DNA of 64,000 bases from Hymenobacter siberiensis (GCF_018967865.2 NZ_JAHLZY020000001.1:1364001-1428000); one strand, 5' to 3'. Numbered from the stretch's first letter, positions 43,201 through 51,046 are shown. Numbers and translations: made by a program. Notes: generated from the sequence alone by a model not told the origin.

Positions 43201-43531
43201 GCACGTTGTACTGCTCGAACACGCCGGCGCGGTACAGGGCCACGGCGCAGTTCAGCGCCGTTTGGCCACCAAAGGCCACCAGAATGCCATCGGGCTGCTC
43301 CTTTTTGATGACCTCCTCCACGAAGTAGGGCGTCACGGGCAGGAAGTACACGTCGTCGGCAATGTTGTCCGACGTCTGCACGGTGGCAATGTTGGGGTTG
43401 ATGAGGATGGTGCGGATGCCTTCCTCCTTCAGCGCCTTGAGGGCCTGCGAGCCGGAATAATCGAACTCCCCGGCCTCGCCGATTTTGAGGGCGCCGGAAC
43501 CAAGGACGAGTACTTTGTTGGGTTTGTTCAT
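40298..43531 (-). CDS. carB: Carbamoyl-phosphate synthase large subunit
   Basis: The 1077-aa enzyme uses ammonia from CarA, bicarbonate and two ATP to make carbamoyl phosphate for arginine and pyrimidines. Both ATP-grasp halves are present: first half LVLGSGALKIGEAGEFDYSG and FALGGLGSGFANN, second half ILVLGSGVYRIGSSVEFDW and PSYVLSGAAMNVV, ending in an MGS-like allosteric domain (LLAPTELLIKKGYTVYATQG). The ATG at 43531 gives the usual N-terminus. It is separated from carA by two small genes and repeats. Confidence 0.96.
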   Translation of the reverse strand: MNKPNKVLVLGSGALKIGEAGEFDYSGSQALKALKEEGIRTILINPNIATVQTSDNIADDVYFLPVTPYFVEEVIKKEQPDGILVAFGGQTALNCAVALYRAGVFEQYNVQVLGTPVQSIIDTEDREIFKVKLDQIGVLSARSVACTTLDGALAAAEKIGFPIIVRAAFALGGLGSGFANNLDELRALAQQAFTTSDQILVEESLKGWKEVEYEVVRDAFDNCITVCNMENFDPIGIHTGESIVVAPSQTLSNREYHKLRTIGIQTIRHLGIVGECNIQYALDPVSEDYRVIEVNARLSRSSALASKATGYPLAFVAAKLSLGYSLAELKNSVTQTTSAFFEPALDYVVVKLPRWDLGKFAGVNRQIGSAMKSVGEVMAIGKSFEEAIQKGLRMLDTGKRGFVANRPEDALDHAAIDQLLSEPNEERIFAINTAFEAGYTLEQVHQLTKIDHWFLQRLYTIFGLGQQLAAGRATGLDGLETKLLRDVKKAGFSDQQIAVQLLGEGDVKADELLVRARRKALGVLPVVKQIDTLAAEFPAKTNYLYTTYHGTENDLTRETAKSILVLGSGVYRIGSSVEFDWCGVQAVQTAAEEGYKTIIINYNPETVSTDYDVSDRLYFEELSFERVMDILDFEQPGGVILSTGGQIPNNLATRLEEAHAPILGTSAARIDEAENRHKFSSIMDELGIAQPRWKELTSLAAMQEFVQEVGFPVLIRPSYVLSGAAMNVVSNNFELEEFLKAAKEVSAEYPVVVSEFIQEAKEIELDAVADHGDIVSYAISEHVEFAGVHSGDATMYYPPQRVYVGTVRKLKIIAEKIAKRYEISGPFNIQFLEKNGEIRVIECNIRASRSYPFVSKVSGNNLIKKATQVLLGKKVERDESERVYDLPFVGVKAPQFSFTRLPGADPVLRVDMVSTGEVGCLGDTAEEALLKSMLSVGYKIPQKTVLISGGPIISKVALLAPTELLIKKGYTVYATQGTHRFFAENGIPSSLLYWPDDAQEPNVLTYLKEKKIDLVINIPKNLSKGELDNDYKIRRTAVDSGVGLLTNARLAKAFIQAFCKLEMKDLKIKSWNEYKAM

Positions 43532-43566
43532 TTTAAGGGTTTGGTAACAGATTGCCAAGAGCAATC

Positions 43567-43620
43567 AGAACGTCATGTTGAGCGGAGCGCAGCGAAGTCG
43601 AAACATCTCTACCGCTTCGT
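43567..43620 (+). repeat. Half copy of the GTCATG...GAAGCATC repeat, between carB and GIY-YIG
   Basis: AGAACGTCATGTTGAGCGGA leads to GAAGTCGAAACATCTCTACC and GCTTCG. It ends 12 bp from the stop codon of the GIY-YIG gene and is inverted relative to the copies at 40223 and 44315. Confidence 0.8.
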
Positions 43621-43631
43621 CGAAGGAGTAA

Positions 43632-43922
43632 TCAGCCGGTCCAGGTTTCTAAATCAATGGCCTTCCAAGTCGGATTAAATGCATTAACTAATGCGTCTTT
43701 CTTCCGACGCGTCCAGCCTTTCAACTGTTTCTCCCGCGCGATGGCCTGTGTTGCATCGGGAGCTATTTCAAAGTAGACTAACAAATCAACCTGGTATCGT
43801 CCGGTGAATTTTCCGACATCGCCCCGGCCGCTGCTGTGCTCGTAAAGTCGCCGCGGGAGGTCGTTGGTGACGCCGATGTACAGCACGGTTTGGGTTTGAT
43901 TGGTCAGGATGTAGACGTACAT
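43632..43922 (-). CDS. GIY-YIG endonuclease domain protein
   Basis: The 96-aa protein is a minimal GIY-YIG nuclease: YVYILTNQTQTVLYIGVTND carries the two strand motifs (Tyr and YIG), RRLYEH supplies the catalytic Arg, then AIAREKQLKGWTRRKKDAL. Such one-domain proteins are common in Bacteroidota; their job is unknown. ATG 43922 gives the canonical start, while the upstream extension is Cys-rich and antisense-like. It lies between carA and carB and is flanked at distance by inverted repeat copies (43567 and 44315). Confidence 0.9.
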   Translation of the reverse strand: MYVYILTNQTQTVLYIGVTNDLPRRLYEHSSGRGDVGKFTGRYQVDLLVYFEIAPDATQAIAREKQLKGWTRRKKDALVNAFNPTWKAIDLETWTG

Positions 43923-43945
43923 GCTGGCTGCTTTAGAACGGTTGA

Positions 43946-44272
43946 CTAGCGCATGAACAACTTGGAAATGCTCATCACAAAAGCAAAAGCATGAACACAA
44001 ATAGCAATGCCTAGCGAAACCGTCACCCATTTCTCTAAATAGCTTTTGCCTCTGAAAGGAATCGCTGCTAGCAGTGCCCCAATGAAAAAACTCATTAGCT
44101 GGATGCCGAAGAATAGAGTTGTGATAGTTGCACTACGCATCTCGGGACTCCGAGCCATCACAACGTGTCCCTCAAGTGTGTATCCGTTGCCGGTTGTTGA
44201 GTTACTGATTAGAAGATTGAGTACAGCCAATATTATAACTGCGATTATTTGCTTTTTATTGGTGCTGTTCAT
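43946..44272 (-). CDS. Small membrane protein of unknown function
   Basis: The 108-aa protein has about three membrane helices (IIAVIILAVLNLLISNS, LFFGIQLMSFFIGALLAAIP, WVTVSLGIAICVHAFAFVMS). Its GC content is lower than that of carA and carB. It ends 23 bp upstream of the GIY-YIG start on the same strand. No family recognised. Confidence 0.65.
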   Translation of the reverse strand: MNSTNKKQIIAVIILAVLNLLISNSTTGNGYTLEGHVVMARSPEMRSATITTLFFGIQLMSFFIGALLAAIPFRGKSYLEKWVTVSLGIAICVHAFAFVMSISKLFMR

Positions 44273-44314
44273 GCAGGTAAAGCAAGTTGAATTTTACTAG
44301 AAAGCAATTCCAAC

Positions 44315-44367
44315 AAAGCGGTAGAGATGCTTCGACTTCGCTGCGCTCCGCTCCGCTCAGCATGACG
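44315..44367 (-). repeat. Half copy of the GTCATG...GAAGCATC repeat, between small membrane gene and carA
   Basis: AAAGCGGTAGAGATGCTTCG is followed by CTGCGCTCCGCTCCGCTCAG and CATGACG. It ends 7 bp from the carA stop codon. With the inverted copy at 43567 it brackets the GIY-YIG and membrane protein genes. Confidence 0.8.
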
Positions 44368-44373
44368 ATACTT

Positions 44374-45465
44374 TTACTTCTGGATGCTGCTCTTATATTC
44401 CACCACCGCCTTCAAAAAGTCATCAAACAGAAACTCCGTATCCTGCGGCCCACCAGCGGCCTCAGGGTGAAACTGCGTCGAGAAAAACGGCTTGGTTTTG
44501 TGCTTGATGCCTTCGCAGGTGCCGTCGTTCAGGTTCTCGAAAAGCATGTCCCATTCAGCGGGCAACGTTTCAGTATCGACCGCGAAGCCGTGGTTTTGGC
44601 TGGTGATGTAGCAGCGCTGGGTGCCGGTGAGCTTCACGGGCTGGTTGTGGCTGCGGTGGCCGTATTTGAGCTTGAACGTGTCGCCGCCCGCCGCCAGGCC
44701 CATGAGCTGACTGCCCAGGCAGATGCCGAAAATGGGCTTGTCCTGTTGCAGGGCTTTCTGGAGGTGCGCGATGGTGGCTTCGCACATTTTGGGGTCGCCG
44801 GGGCCGTTGCTTAGGAACAGGCCGTCGTAATCCAAGGTCGTGAAATCGTAGTCCCAGGGCACCCGAATCAGCTCCACGTCGCGCTCCAGGAAGCAGCGGA
44901 TGATGTTGGTTTTGGTGCCGCAGTCCACGAGCACGATTTTGTGCTGGCCGTGGCCGTAGTGCTGCACACCGGCCGGGCTCACCTGGGCCACCAGGTTGTC
45001 GAGGTTGGGGTCGTGAAAGGGCACGTCGGTTTCGGCCACGATTTTGCCCAGCATGGCGCCTTTCTCGCGCAGCTTCTTGGTGAGCATGCGGGTATCGACG
45101 CCGAAAATGCCGGGGATGTTGTACTCCTTGAGCCAGTCGCCGAGGCTTTTGGCGGCATTCCAGTGGCTGTGCTCCTCGGAGTAGTAGCTCACTACGAGCC
45201 CGGCAATGTGAATTTTGTCGGACTCGAAAATCTTGGAAATCGACTCGTACAGTTCCTCGCCGGGCACGCCGTAGTTGCCCACCATGGGGGTGGTGAGCAC
45301 CAGAATCTGGCCGGCGAAGGACGGGTCGGTGAGGTTTTCGGGGTAGCCGGTCATGGCCGTGCTGAACACCACTTCGCCCGCGGCGGAGGTGAACGCACCG
45401 AAGGATTCGCCCTGGATTTCGGTGCCGTCTTCGAGGATGAGTTTTACCGATTTAGCGTTTTCCAC
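44374..45465 (-). CDS. carA: Carbamoyl-phosphate synthase small subunit
   Basis: The 363-aa glutamine amidotransferase subunit supplies ammonia to CarB. The N-terminal domain has LILEDGTEIQGESFGAF and VVFSTAMTGYPENLTDPSF. The class I GATase triad is present: Cys in IFGICLGSQLMGL, and His and Glu in FSTQFHPEAAGG. The residue after CLG is Ser rather than the more usual His or Asn; that position is not part of the triad. It belongs to the arginine cluster rather than a pyrimidine operon. Confidence 0.95.
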   Translation of the reverse strand: MENAKSVKLILEDGTEIQGESFGAFTSAAGEVVFSTAMTGYPENLTDPSFAGQILVLTTPMVGNYGVPGEELYESISKIFESDKIHIAGLVVSYYSEEHSHWNAAKSLGDWLKEYNIPGIFGVDTRMLTKKLREKGAMLGKIVAETDVPFHDPNLDNLVAQVSPAGVQHYGHGQHKIVLVDCGTKTNIIRCFLERDVELIRVPWDYDFTTLDYDGLFLSNGPGDPKMCEATIAHLQKALQQDKPIFGICLGSQLMGLAAGGDTFKLKYGHRSHNQPVKLTGTQRCYITSQNHGFAVDTETLPAEWDMLFENLNDGTCEGIKHKTKPFFSTQFHPEAAGGPQDTEFLFDDFLKAVVEYKSSIQK

Positions 45466-45514
45466 TTTATTATGAGAATAAGGGGTTTACTCTGTTATTG
45501 ATTTTCTGCAGTAC

Positions 45515-45964
45515 TCAGGCACGCAGCTTACTTTCTCGTTGAGTTGGGAGGGAGTGGCAGGTGGGCTCACCATCCCCATCAACAATAATCGAATCCTGGC
45601 TCGCCAAGGTGCCTGCGACGATTCCGGAAAGCTTACTGCCAGACGTCTGGCGGGTGTGCGGCGTAGCCTTAACCCGCTTTTGTAGTAGCCACGATACATT
45701 TTCGGCTGGAACAGGACCGTAAATCAGGGGTCTGTTCCAGCCGAAGTAGGTTGTAAGCCAAACGGGAGCGAAAGCGTGTAAATCAATCTGCTCCGCGCAA
45801 TGCCGTTTCCGGATGTCAGGCATCGGGAAGTCGGGCGGGCACAACTGCTGAAAGGAATAGTTAGTGGCCGCTCTTTCATGGAAAGAACCAGCCGGCTGCT
45901 GCGCAAAAGTGGCCAATGGCAGCGTGCAGCTAATTAGAAGGGGAGCTTGGCTCGTAAACTTCAT
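45515..45964 (-). CDS. Small exported protein of unknown function, possibly frameshifted at the 3' end
   Basis: From ATG 45964 it is 149 aa with a signal peptide (LLISCTLPLATFAQQ). The mature part has CPPDFPMPDIRKRHCAEQID and APVWLTTYFGWNRPLIYGPV. Near the end another frame reads SQLNEKVSCVPEYC to 45487, which would be an equally sensible tail, so a late frameshift is possible. It sits between argD and carA on the same strand and has no evident link to arginine synthesis. Confidence 0.5.
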   Translation of the reverse strand: MKFTSQAPLLISCTLPLATFAQQPAGSFHERAATNYSFQQLCPPDFPMPDIRKRHCAEQIDLHAFAPVWLTTYFGWNRPLIYGPVPAENVSWLLQKRVKATPHTRQTSGSKLSGIVAGTLASQDSIIVDGDGEPTCHSLPTQRESKLRA

Positions 45965-46004
45965 CGTGCTACTCATTGGGGCTGCAAGTTAGGCCACAAG
46001 CGGC

Positions 46005-47144
46005 TTAACTCCTTACCTCTGCCGGAATAAGTGTGTACAGCGCCTGCAAAAACCGGTCAACTTCGGCCTTCGTGATATTCAGCGGCGGCAGCAGCCGGAG
46101 CACCGTGGGGTCGGAGGCGTTGCCCACGAAAATGTGGTGCTCAGTGAGCAGCTGGTCGCGGATTTCCTTGATGGGGAAGTCGTATTTGATGCCCACCATC
46201 AGGCCCCGCCCGCGGATTTCTTCGGCGCCGGCGTGGGCCAGCAGCTCGGTGCGGAGGTAGTCGCCCAGCTCGGTGGCGTGGGCCAGCAGGTGTTCATTTT
46301 CGATGACTTCGAGCACGGCCAGGGCGGCGGCGCAGGCCAGGTGGTTGCCGCCGAAGGTGGTGCCCAGCAGGCCGTATGAGGCTTTCAGCGACGGCGCAAT
46401 CAGGATGCCGCCGATGGGAAAGCCGTTGCCCATGCCCTTGGCCACGGAAATGATATCGGGCTGGATGCCGGCGTGCTGGTGCGCGAAAAAGGTACCGCTG
46501 CGGCCGTAGCCGCTCTGTACCTCGTCGGCGATGAGCAGCACGTTGTGCGCGCCGCACAGCAGCGACAGCCCCTGCAGAAAATCATCGGAAGGCATGATGA
46601 TGCCGCCCACACCCTGAATCGGCTCGATAATGACGGCGCAAACGTCGCCGCCGCGCAGGATTTCGGCCACCGCCTTCAGGTCGTAATCGACGAAGCTGAT
46701 GGCGTGGCCGGCATTGAAGGGGGCCACGATTTTCGGGTTGTCGGTGGCGGCCACCGCGCCCGAGGTACGGCCGTGGAACGCGCCTTTGAACGCCACCACG
46801 CGGGTTTTGCCGGTGTGGAAGGAGGCCAGCTTCAGCGCATTCTCGTTGGCCTCGGCCCCCGAGTTGCACAGAAACAGCGCGTAGTCATCGTAGCCCGACA
46901 CCTGGCCCAGCTTGTGCGCCAGCTGCGTCTGAATCGGAATCTGCACCGAGTTGGAGTAGAAACCGATGTTCTGCAGCTGCTCGGTGAGGCGCTGCACGTA
47001 GTGCGGGTGGCTGTGGCCGATGGAAATAACGGCGTGGCCGCCGTAGAAATCCAGGTATTCCTGGCCCTGGTCGTCCCACAGCTTGGCGCCCAGCGCCTTC
47101 ACGGGCGTGATGTTGACGAGGGGATAAACGTTGAAAAGCTCCAT
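46005..47144 (-). CDS. argD: Acetylornithine/succinylornithine aminotransferase
   Basis: The 379-aa PLP enzyme converts the acylglutamate semialdehyde to acyl-ornithine. Class III aminotransferase motifs are clear: FYGGHAVISIGHSHPHYVQ, FLCNSGAEANENALKLA, AVIIEPIQGVGGI, LLIADEVQSGYGRSG and the PLP-Lys region ISVAKGMGNGFPIGG. It lies downstream of argC with a small lipoprotein gene between them. Confidence 0.95.
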   Translation of the reverse strand: MELFNVYPLVNITPVKALGAKLWDDQGQEYLDFYGGHAVISIGHSHPHYVQRLTEQLQNIGFYSNSVQIPIQTQLAHKLGQVSGYDDYALFLCNSGAEANENALKLASFHTGKTRVVAFKGAFHGRTSGAVAATDNPKIVAPFNAGHAISFVDYDLKAVAEILRGGDVCAVIIEPIQGVGGIIMPSDDFLQGLSLLCGAHNVLLIADEVQSGYGRSGTFFAHQHAGIQPDIISVAKGMGNGFPIGGILIAPSLKASYGLLGTTFGGNHLACAAALAVLEVIENEHLLAHATELGDYLRTELLAHAGAEEIRGRGLMVGIKYDFPIKEIRDQLLTEHHIFVGNASDPTVLRLLPPLNITKAEVDRFLQALYTLIPAEVRS

Positions 47145-47199
47145 GTTTTTTTTGAGCTGTTAGCTACTTTAGACAGAGAATGATTTCGACTAATGCTTG

Positions 47200-47745
47200 C
47201 TATTTACCGGCCTTATACCGAATGCTTTTAAATATTTCTAAAACCAAAGTCTGATTAGCGCCGGAAAGATTTTTTCCATAAATACCTAGTCCAGAATGAT
47301 GCTTGCAATTATCAATGAAGATATCAGTAACTCCGACTCCTGTTTTCATGGGCGTTATAATAATTGCTGCCATGCCATTAATTGTGTCGGCCTTGGCAAT
47401 ATGTTCTATACCTGGTTTGTTCAAAAATTTGTAATCTCCTCTTGTTACGTTTTCTCTAGCGCGTGACAGTTCACTGCTTAAGCTACAAGCTGTATCATTT
47501 GACCTGCCAAAAGTGCTGTCAAATTCAAGATTTATAGAATTGCCTTCCAAGATGATATTGCCTGGAACCGAATCTACACCTCTTTCATAAATTATTTTAG
47601 CGCCTTTTGGTGCTTTAAGCATCCAGTGGGTATCTAGCTTATATTCAGTCCAATCTGACGTGTCTATTACACAAGCATCTTTCTCTAGACAGCTAATAGA
47701 TATGCAAGCCGCCAACAAAATGAAATATAAAAGAGAGCGTTTCAT
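47200..47745 (-). CDS. Predicted lipoprotein of unknown function within the arginine cluster
   Basis: The 181-aa protein has a lipoprotein signal (SLLYFILLAACISISC; Cys14 or Cys19 may be lipidated). The mature part is beta-rich (THWMLKAPKGAKIIYERGVD, INGMAAIIITPMKTGVGVTD). Its GC content is markedly lower than that of argC and argD on either side, suggesting later insertion. It starts 13 bp after the argC stop codon and so probably shares the operon transcript. Confidence 0.7.
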   Translation of the reverse strand: MKRSLLYFILLAACISISCLEKDACVIDTSDWTEYKLDTHWMLKAPKGAKIIYERGVDSVPGNIILEGNSINLEFDSTFGRSNDTACSLSSELSRARENVTRGDYKFLNKPGIEHIAKADTINGMAAIIITPMKTGVGVTDIFIDNCKHHSGLGIYGKNLSGANQTLVLEIFKSIRYKAGK

Positions 47746-47757
47746 TTTAGGCATTAT

Positions 47758-48747
47758 TTAAAAAAATGAAGCCTTACTCATCAGCCCCGTCGTTTCCGGC
47801 AGGCCAAACAGCAGATTCATATTCTGCACCGCCTGGCCCGACGCGCCTTTCACCAAGTTATCAATCACCGAGGTAATCAAGAGCTGTTTGCCTTGTTTCT
47901 GCACGTGCAGCAGGCATTTGTTGGTGTTCACCACTTGCTTGAGGTGAATTTCCTTGTCCGACACCGTAGTGAACGGCGCGTCGGCATAAAACTGCTGGTA
48001 CAGCGCCCGCGCCTCGTCCTGCGTCAGCTCCGAGGGCGTGTAGACGCTGGCGAAGATGCCCCGCGCGAAATTGCCACGGTAGGGGATGAAGTGAATATCG
48101 GCATCCGACTGCGGCTGCAGCTGCGCCAGGCTCTCACCGATTTCGCCGAGGTGCTGGTGCGTGAAGGGCTTGTAGATGGACACGTTGTTGGAGCGCCACG
48201 AGAAATGAACCGTTTCCGCCAAGCTCTGGCCCGCGCCGGTCGAGCCGGTGATGGCCGACACGTGGATGTCGTGGGTGAGCTTGCCGGCTTTCGCCAGCGG
48301 CAGCAGCGCCAGCTGAATGGCCGTGGCGAAGCACCCCGGGTTGGCAATGCTCTGGGCCTGCTGGATACGGTTTTTGTTCAGCTCCGGCAGGCCGTATACG
48401 AACTCGCGACCTTCAAATTCAGCATCGGCCGTCAGGCGGAAATCGTTGCTCAGGTCGATGACGTGGGTGGTTGCGGGCAGGGCGTTTTTAAGCAGCCAGG
48501 CTTTGGAGTTGCCGTGGCCCAGGCACAGAAACACCACGTCCTCATCGCCGGCCAGCTCGGAGGCGAACACCAAATCGGTTTCGCCCACCAAATCGTCGTG
48601 CACCTGGTGCACCTGGTTGCCGGCGTTCGACGAGCTCACGATGCCGCCTAGCTCCACGAACTCGTGGTGCAGCAGAATGCGGATAAGCTCGCCGGCGGTG
48701 TAGCCGGCCCCGCCCACGATGCCGGCGATGATTTTGGTGTTTTGCAT
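47758..48747 (-). CDS. argC: N-acetyl-gamma-glutamyl-phosphate reductase
   Basis: The 329-aa NADPH enzyme reduces the acylglutamyl phosphate made by ArgB. The Rossmann start is IAGIVGGAGYTAGELIRILL; the catalytic Cys lies in SIANPGCFATAIQLALLPL; SAITGSTGAGQSLAETVHFS and YRGNFARGIFASVY complete the family pattern. It follows argG after a double-hairpin repeat. Confidence 0.95.
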   Translation of the reverse strand: MQNTKIIAGIVGGAGYTAGELIRILLHHEFVELGGIVSSSNAGNQVHQVHDDLVGETDLVFASELAGDEDVVFLCLGHGNSKAWLLKNALPATTHVIDLSNDFRLTADAEFEGREFVYGLPELNKNRIQQAQSIANPGCFATAIQLALLPLAKAGKLTHDIHVSAITGSTGAGQSLAETVHFSWRSNNVSIYKPFTHQHLGEIGESLAQLQPQSDADIHFIPYRGNFARGIFASVYTPSELTQDEARALYQQFYADAPFTTVSDKEIHLKQVVNTNKCLLHVQKQGKQLLITSVIDNLVKGASGQAVQNMNLLFGLPETTGLMSKASFF

Positions 48748-48750
48748 GGC

Positions 48751-48858
48751 GTAGCGCGGACTTTTAGTCCGCGGGTATGTGGAATCGGCGAACCCGGTTG
48801 AGAGTAGGGATGGACAGTATGCTAGCGGTCAGACCCGCGGACTAAAAGTCCGCGCTAC
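48751..48858. repeat. Double-hairpin repeat, CTTTTAG family, between argG and argC
   Basis: GTAGCGCGGACTTTTAGTCC plus GCGGGT (48751-48776) pairs perfectly with 48833-48858, and each arm is itself a hairpin (GCGGACT/AGTCCGC). The right arm contains the argG stop codon (TAG on the minus strand). Related copies are at 50048 and 63864. Confidence 0.8.
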
Positions 48859-50039
48859 TCGTTTAAACTAGCGCTAATCTTCAGTTGATTACCGAAAATC
48901 TTGATGAAACCACGCGCATCCCGCGCATCCCAGGCATTATTCTCTTCCCCATACGTGGCCACTTTCGACTGCATCATATCATACTTAGACTCGATGCCGA
49001 GCAGCTCGAACCGGTAGGGGTGGAGCTGTACGAACACCTTACCCGATACGCGGTTCTGCGACGATTGCAGGAACGCCTCCATGTCGCGCATCACCGGGTC
49101 GAGGTACTGGGCCTCGTGCAACAGCGTGCCGTACCAGTTGGCGATGTAGTCCTTGTGCAGCAGCTGCCAGCGGGTGCTGGTGTGCTTCTCCAGCAGGTGG
49201 TGCGCCTTGATGAGCATGAGCGGCGCGGGCGCCTCAAAGCCCACGCGGCCCTTGATACCCAGGATGGTATCGCCCACATGCGTGTCGCGGCCAATGGCGA
49301 AAGCCGAACCCAGTTCGTTCAGCTTCTGAATCAGGGCTACTGGGTCCATCGTCTCACCATTCAGGGCCACGGGCTCACCTTTCTCGAAGGTGATTTCCAC
49401 GCGCTCCGAATCGTGCCGCTGCAATTGCGACGGGTAGGCGCTTTCCGGCAAAGCTTCGTGCGAAGTCAGCGTTTCAACACCGCCCACGCTGGTGCCCCAG
49501 ATGCCTTTATTAATGGAATATTTCACCTTCTCCCAGCTCATCTCGAAGCCCTGTTTTTGTAGGTACTCAATCTCGGCCTGGCGCGACAGTTTCAGGTCGC
49601 GGATGGGCGTGAGAATCTCCGTTTTGGGCGAAATAACCGAAAAAGCCACGTCGAAGCGCACCTGGTCGTTGCCAGCTCCGGTGCTGCCGTGCACGATGTA
49701 GTCGGCCTCGTTGGCGCGGGCATACTCGGCAATGGCCAGCGATTGGAACATGCGCTCGGCGCTCACGCTCAGCGGGTACGTGTCGTTTTTTAGCACGTTG
49801 CCGAACAGCAGGTAGCGCAGGCAGTCTTGGTAAAAGCGGGTGGTTACGTCAATCACCTCGTGCTTCACCGAACCCAGCTCGTAGGCGCGCTTCTCGATGG
49901 CGGACAGCTCCTCGGCCGTGAAGCCACCGGAGTTGACGATGACGGTGTGCACTTCCAAATCAAGGTCGCGCGACAAATACACGGCGCAAAACGAGGTGTC
50001 GAGGCCGCCGCTGTAGGCAAGTATGGCTTTTTTCTTCAT
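48855..50039 (-). CDS. argG: Argininosuccinate synthase
   Basis: The 394-aa enzyme joins citrulline and aspartate using ATP. The pyrophosphatase-type P-loop is AILAYSGGLDTSFCAVYL; the citrulline/aspartate region includes YIVHGSTGAGNDQVRFDVAF and KSIN-like YSINKGIWGTSVGG. The C-terminal part (RVSGKVFVQLHPYRFELLGI) is as expected. It is the second gene of the minus-strand arginine cluster. Confidence 0.96.
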   Translation of the reverse strand: MKKKAILAYSGGLDTSFCAVYLSRDLDLEVHTVIVNSGGFTAEELSAIEKRAYELGSVKHEVIDVTTRFYQDCLRYLLFGNVLKNDTYPLSVSAERMFQSLAIAEYARANEADYIVHGSTGAGNDQVRFDVAFSVISPKTEILTPIRDLKLSRQAEIEYLQKQGFEMSWEKVKYSINKGIWGTSVGGVETLTSHEALPESAYPSQLQRHDSERVEITFEKGEPVALNGETMDPVALIQKLNELGSAFAIGRDTHVGDTILGIKGRVGFEAPAPLMLIKAHHLLEKHTSTRWQLLHKDYIANWYGTLLHEAQYLDPVMRDMEAFLQSSQNRVSGKVFVQLHPYRFELLGIESKYDMMQSKVATYGEENNAWDARDARGFIKIFGNQLKISASLNE

Positions 50040-50047
50040 TTTTCGAG

Positions 50048-50133
50048 TGTGCGGTAAGCTTTAGCTTGCCATTGGATAGTTAAGATGTTAGCAGGGACAC
50101 GGCCCTGCGGTGCCGGCGAAAGCTTACCGCACA
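50048..50133. repeat. Double-hairpin repeat, CTTTAG family, between GNAT and argG
   Basis: TGTGCGGTAAGCTTTAGCTT pairs with AAGCTTACCGCACA (ending 50133). The left arm self-pairs (GGTAAGC/GCTTGCC), and an inner hairpin GCAGGG-ACACGG-CCCTGC lies at 50091-50108. It shares the skeleton of the copy at 48751 but with different, compensated stem bases. Confidence 0.75.
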
Positions 50134-50135
50134 AG

Positions 50136-50726
50136 CTAGGAAGCCGATTCTGTTTTCTGGTCCAGGGCCGCAAAATCGGGTGCCTGCAACTGCACCAGCT
50201 GCTTTTCGGGCGTGTCATACAGCATACCCGTGCAGAGGCACAGCTTGCGCTCATTCTCCATCAGGATGCTATAGTTTTTGCAGCTTTTGCAGCCTTTCCA
50301 GAAGTCTTCACTGGTGGTCAGCTCCGAGAAGGTAACGGGCTCGTAGCCGAGGTCGGTGTTGATTTTCATCACGGCCAGACTGGTCGTGATGCCGAAAATC
50401 TTGGCCTGCGGGTACTTGCTGCGCGACAGCTCGAACACGGCCTGCTTGATGGCCTTGCCTACGCCACCTTTGCGGATTTCGGCGTTCACAATCAGGCCGG
50501 AGTTAACGACAAAGGTCTTGTCATCAAAGGTTTCGATGTAGCAAAACCCCGCAAGCTCGCCATCGACGAAGGCGATGATGCCGTCGCCGCTGGCCATTTT
50601 CGTGGCCACATAGGCCGGCTCGCGCTTGGCGATGCCGGTGCCCCGCGTTTTGGCCGACTCGACGTACCACTGGCATAATTGTTCAGCGTACTGTGCGTCC
50701 GCTGCAGTTGCAACCCGAATTGTCAT
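50136..50726 (-). CDS. GNAT acyltransferase of the arginine operon (probable acylglutamate synthase)
   Basis: The 196-aa protein opens the minus-strand operon. GNAT motif A is visible around NSGLIVNAEIRKGGVGKAIK, and the C-terminal part has a Cys cluster (WKGCKSCKNYSI and KLCLCTGMLY) that could bind metal. Bacteroidota arginine clusters place such a GNAT ahead of argG, and it is the natural candidate for the first step, acylation of glutamate, since no argA or argJ is present. The acyl donor (acetyl- or succinyl-CoA) is unknown. Confidence 0.82.
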   Translation of the reverse strand: MTIRVATAADAQYAEQLCQWYVESAKTRGTGIAKREPAYVATKMASGDGIIAFVDGELAGFCYIETFDDKTFVVNSGLIVNAEIRKGGVGKAIKQAVFELSRSKYPQAKIFGITTSLAVMKINTDLGYEPVTFSELTTSEDFWKGCKSCKNYSILMENERKLCLCTGMLYDTPEKQLVQLQAPDFAALDQKTESAS

Positions 50727-51046
50727 TGATTATTAGAAACTTAGGGATAGATGCGCGGCTGTCCGGAAAACCCGCATTGCTACACGGTGATTTCCTGCTA
50801 AAGCCCAAACCTGTCTGTAAGTTGAGCGGATACTAGCCCGGCTCAAAAGGGGCTGGCCAAGGGGCCAACATGCGGCTGCTGAAGCCGCTAGGGTCGTCGC
50901 ACCAGCGCGCAAGTCGTTTGGCACACGCCGGCTGCACCCGGCCGAACGGCGGAGGCGAGCATGGAAGACGTGGAAACGAGGAGGGGCATGATGAAAGTCA
51001 AAGTGATTCGGCGCTTTAACGAAGCAGCGAACCAAGTGGTTCAATT
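50727..51046 (-). promoter_or_regulatory. Long structured 5' leader of the minus-strand arginine operon
   Basis: The predicted start site lies near 51046, leaving about 320 nt before the GNAT ATG. Read on the minus strand, the segment around 50837-50895 can form three stems: GCGGCT/AGCCGC, TGGCC/GGCCA and CCCTTTTGAGCC with flanking GGGCTAG, closed by CTAGC with GCTAG. A short ORF (33 codons, ATG CCC CTC CTC, ending CGA CGA CCC TAG) lies upstream of these stems. No known riboswitch consensus is recognised. Confidence 0.45.
51029..51042. promoter_or_regulatory. Candidate operator palindrome GAACCAAGTGGTTC
   Basis: A perfect 6-bp inverted repeat with 2-bp spacer lies just downstream of the predicted minus-strand start site and 27 bp from the plus-strand -7 box. 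The position fits a repressor site for the arginine regulon. No protein is assigned. Confidence 0.4.
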
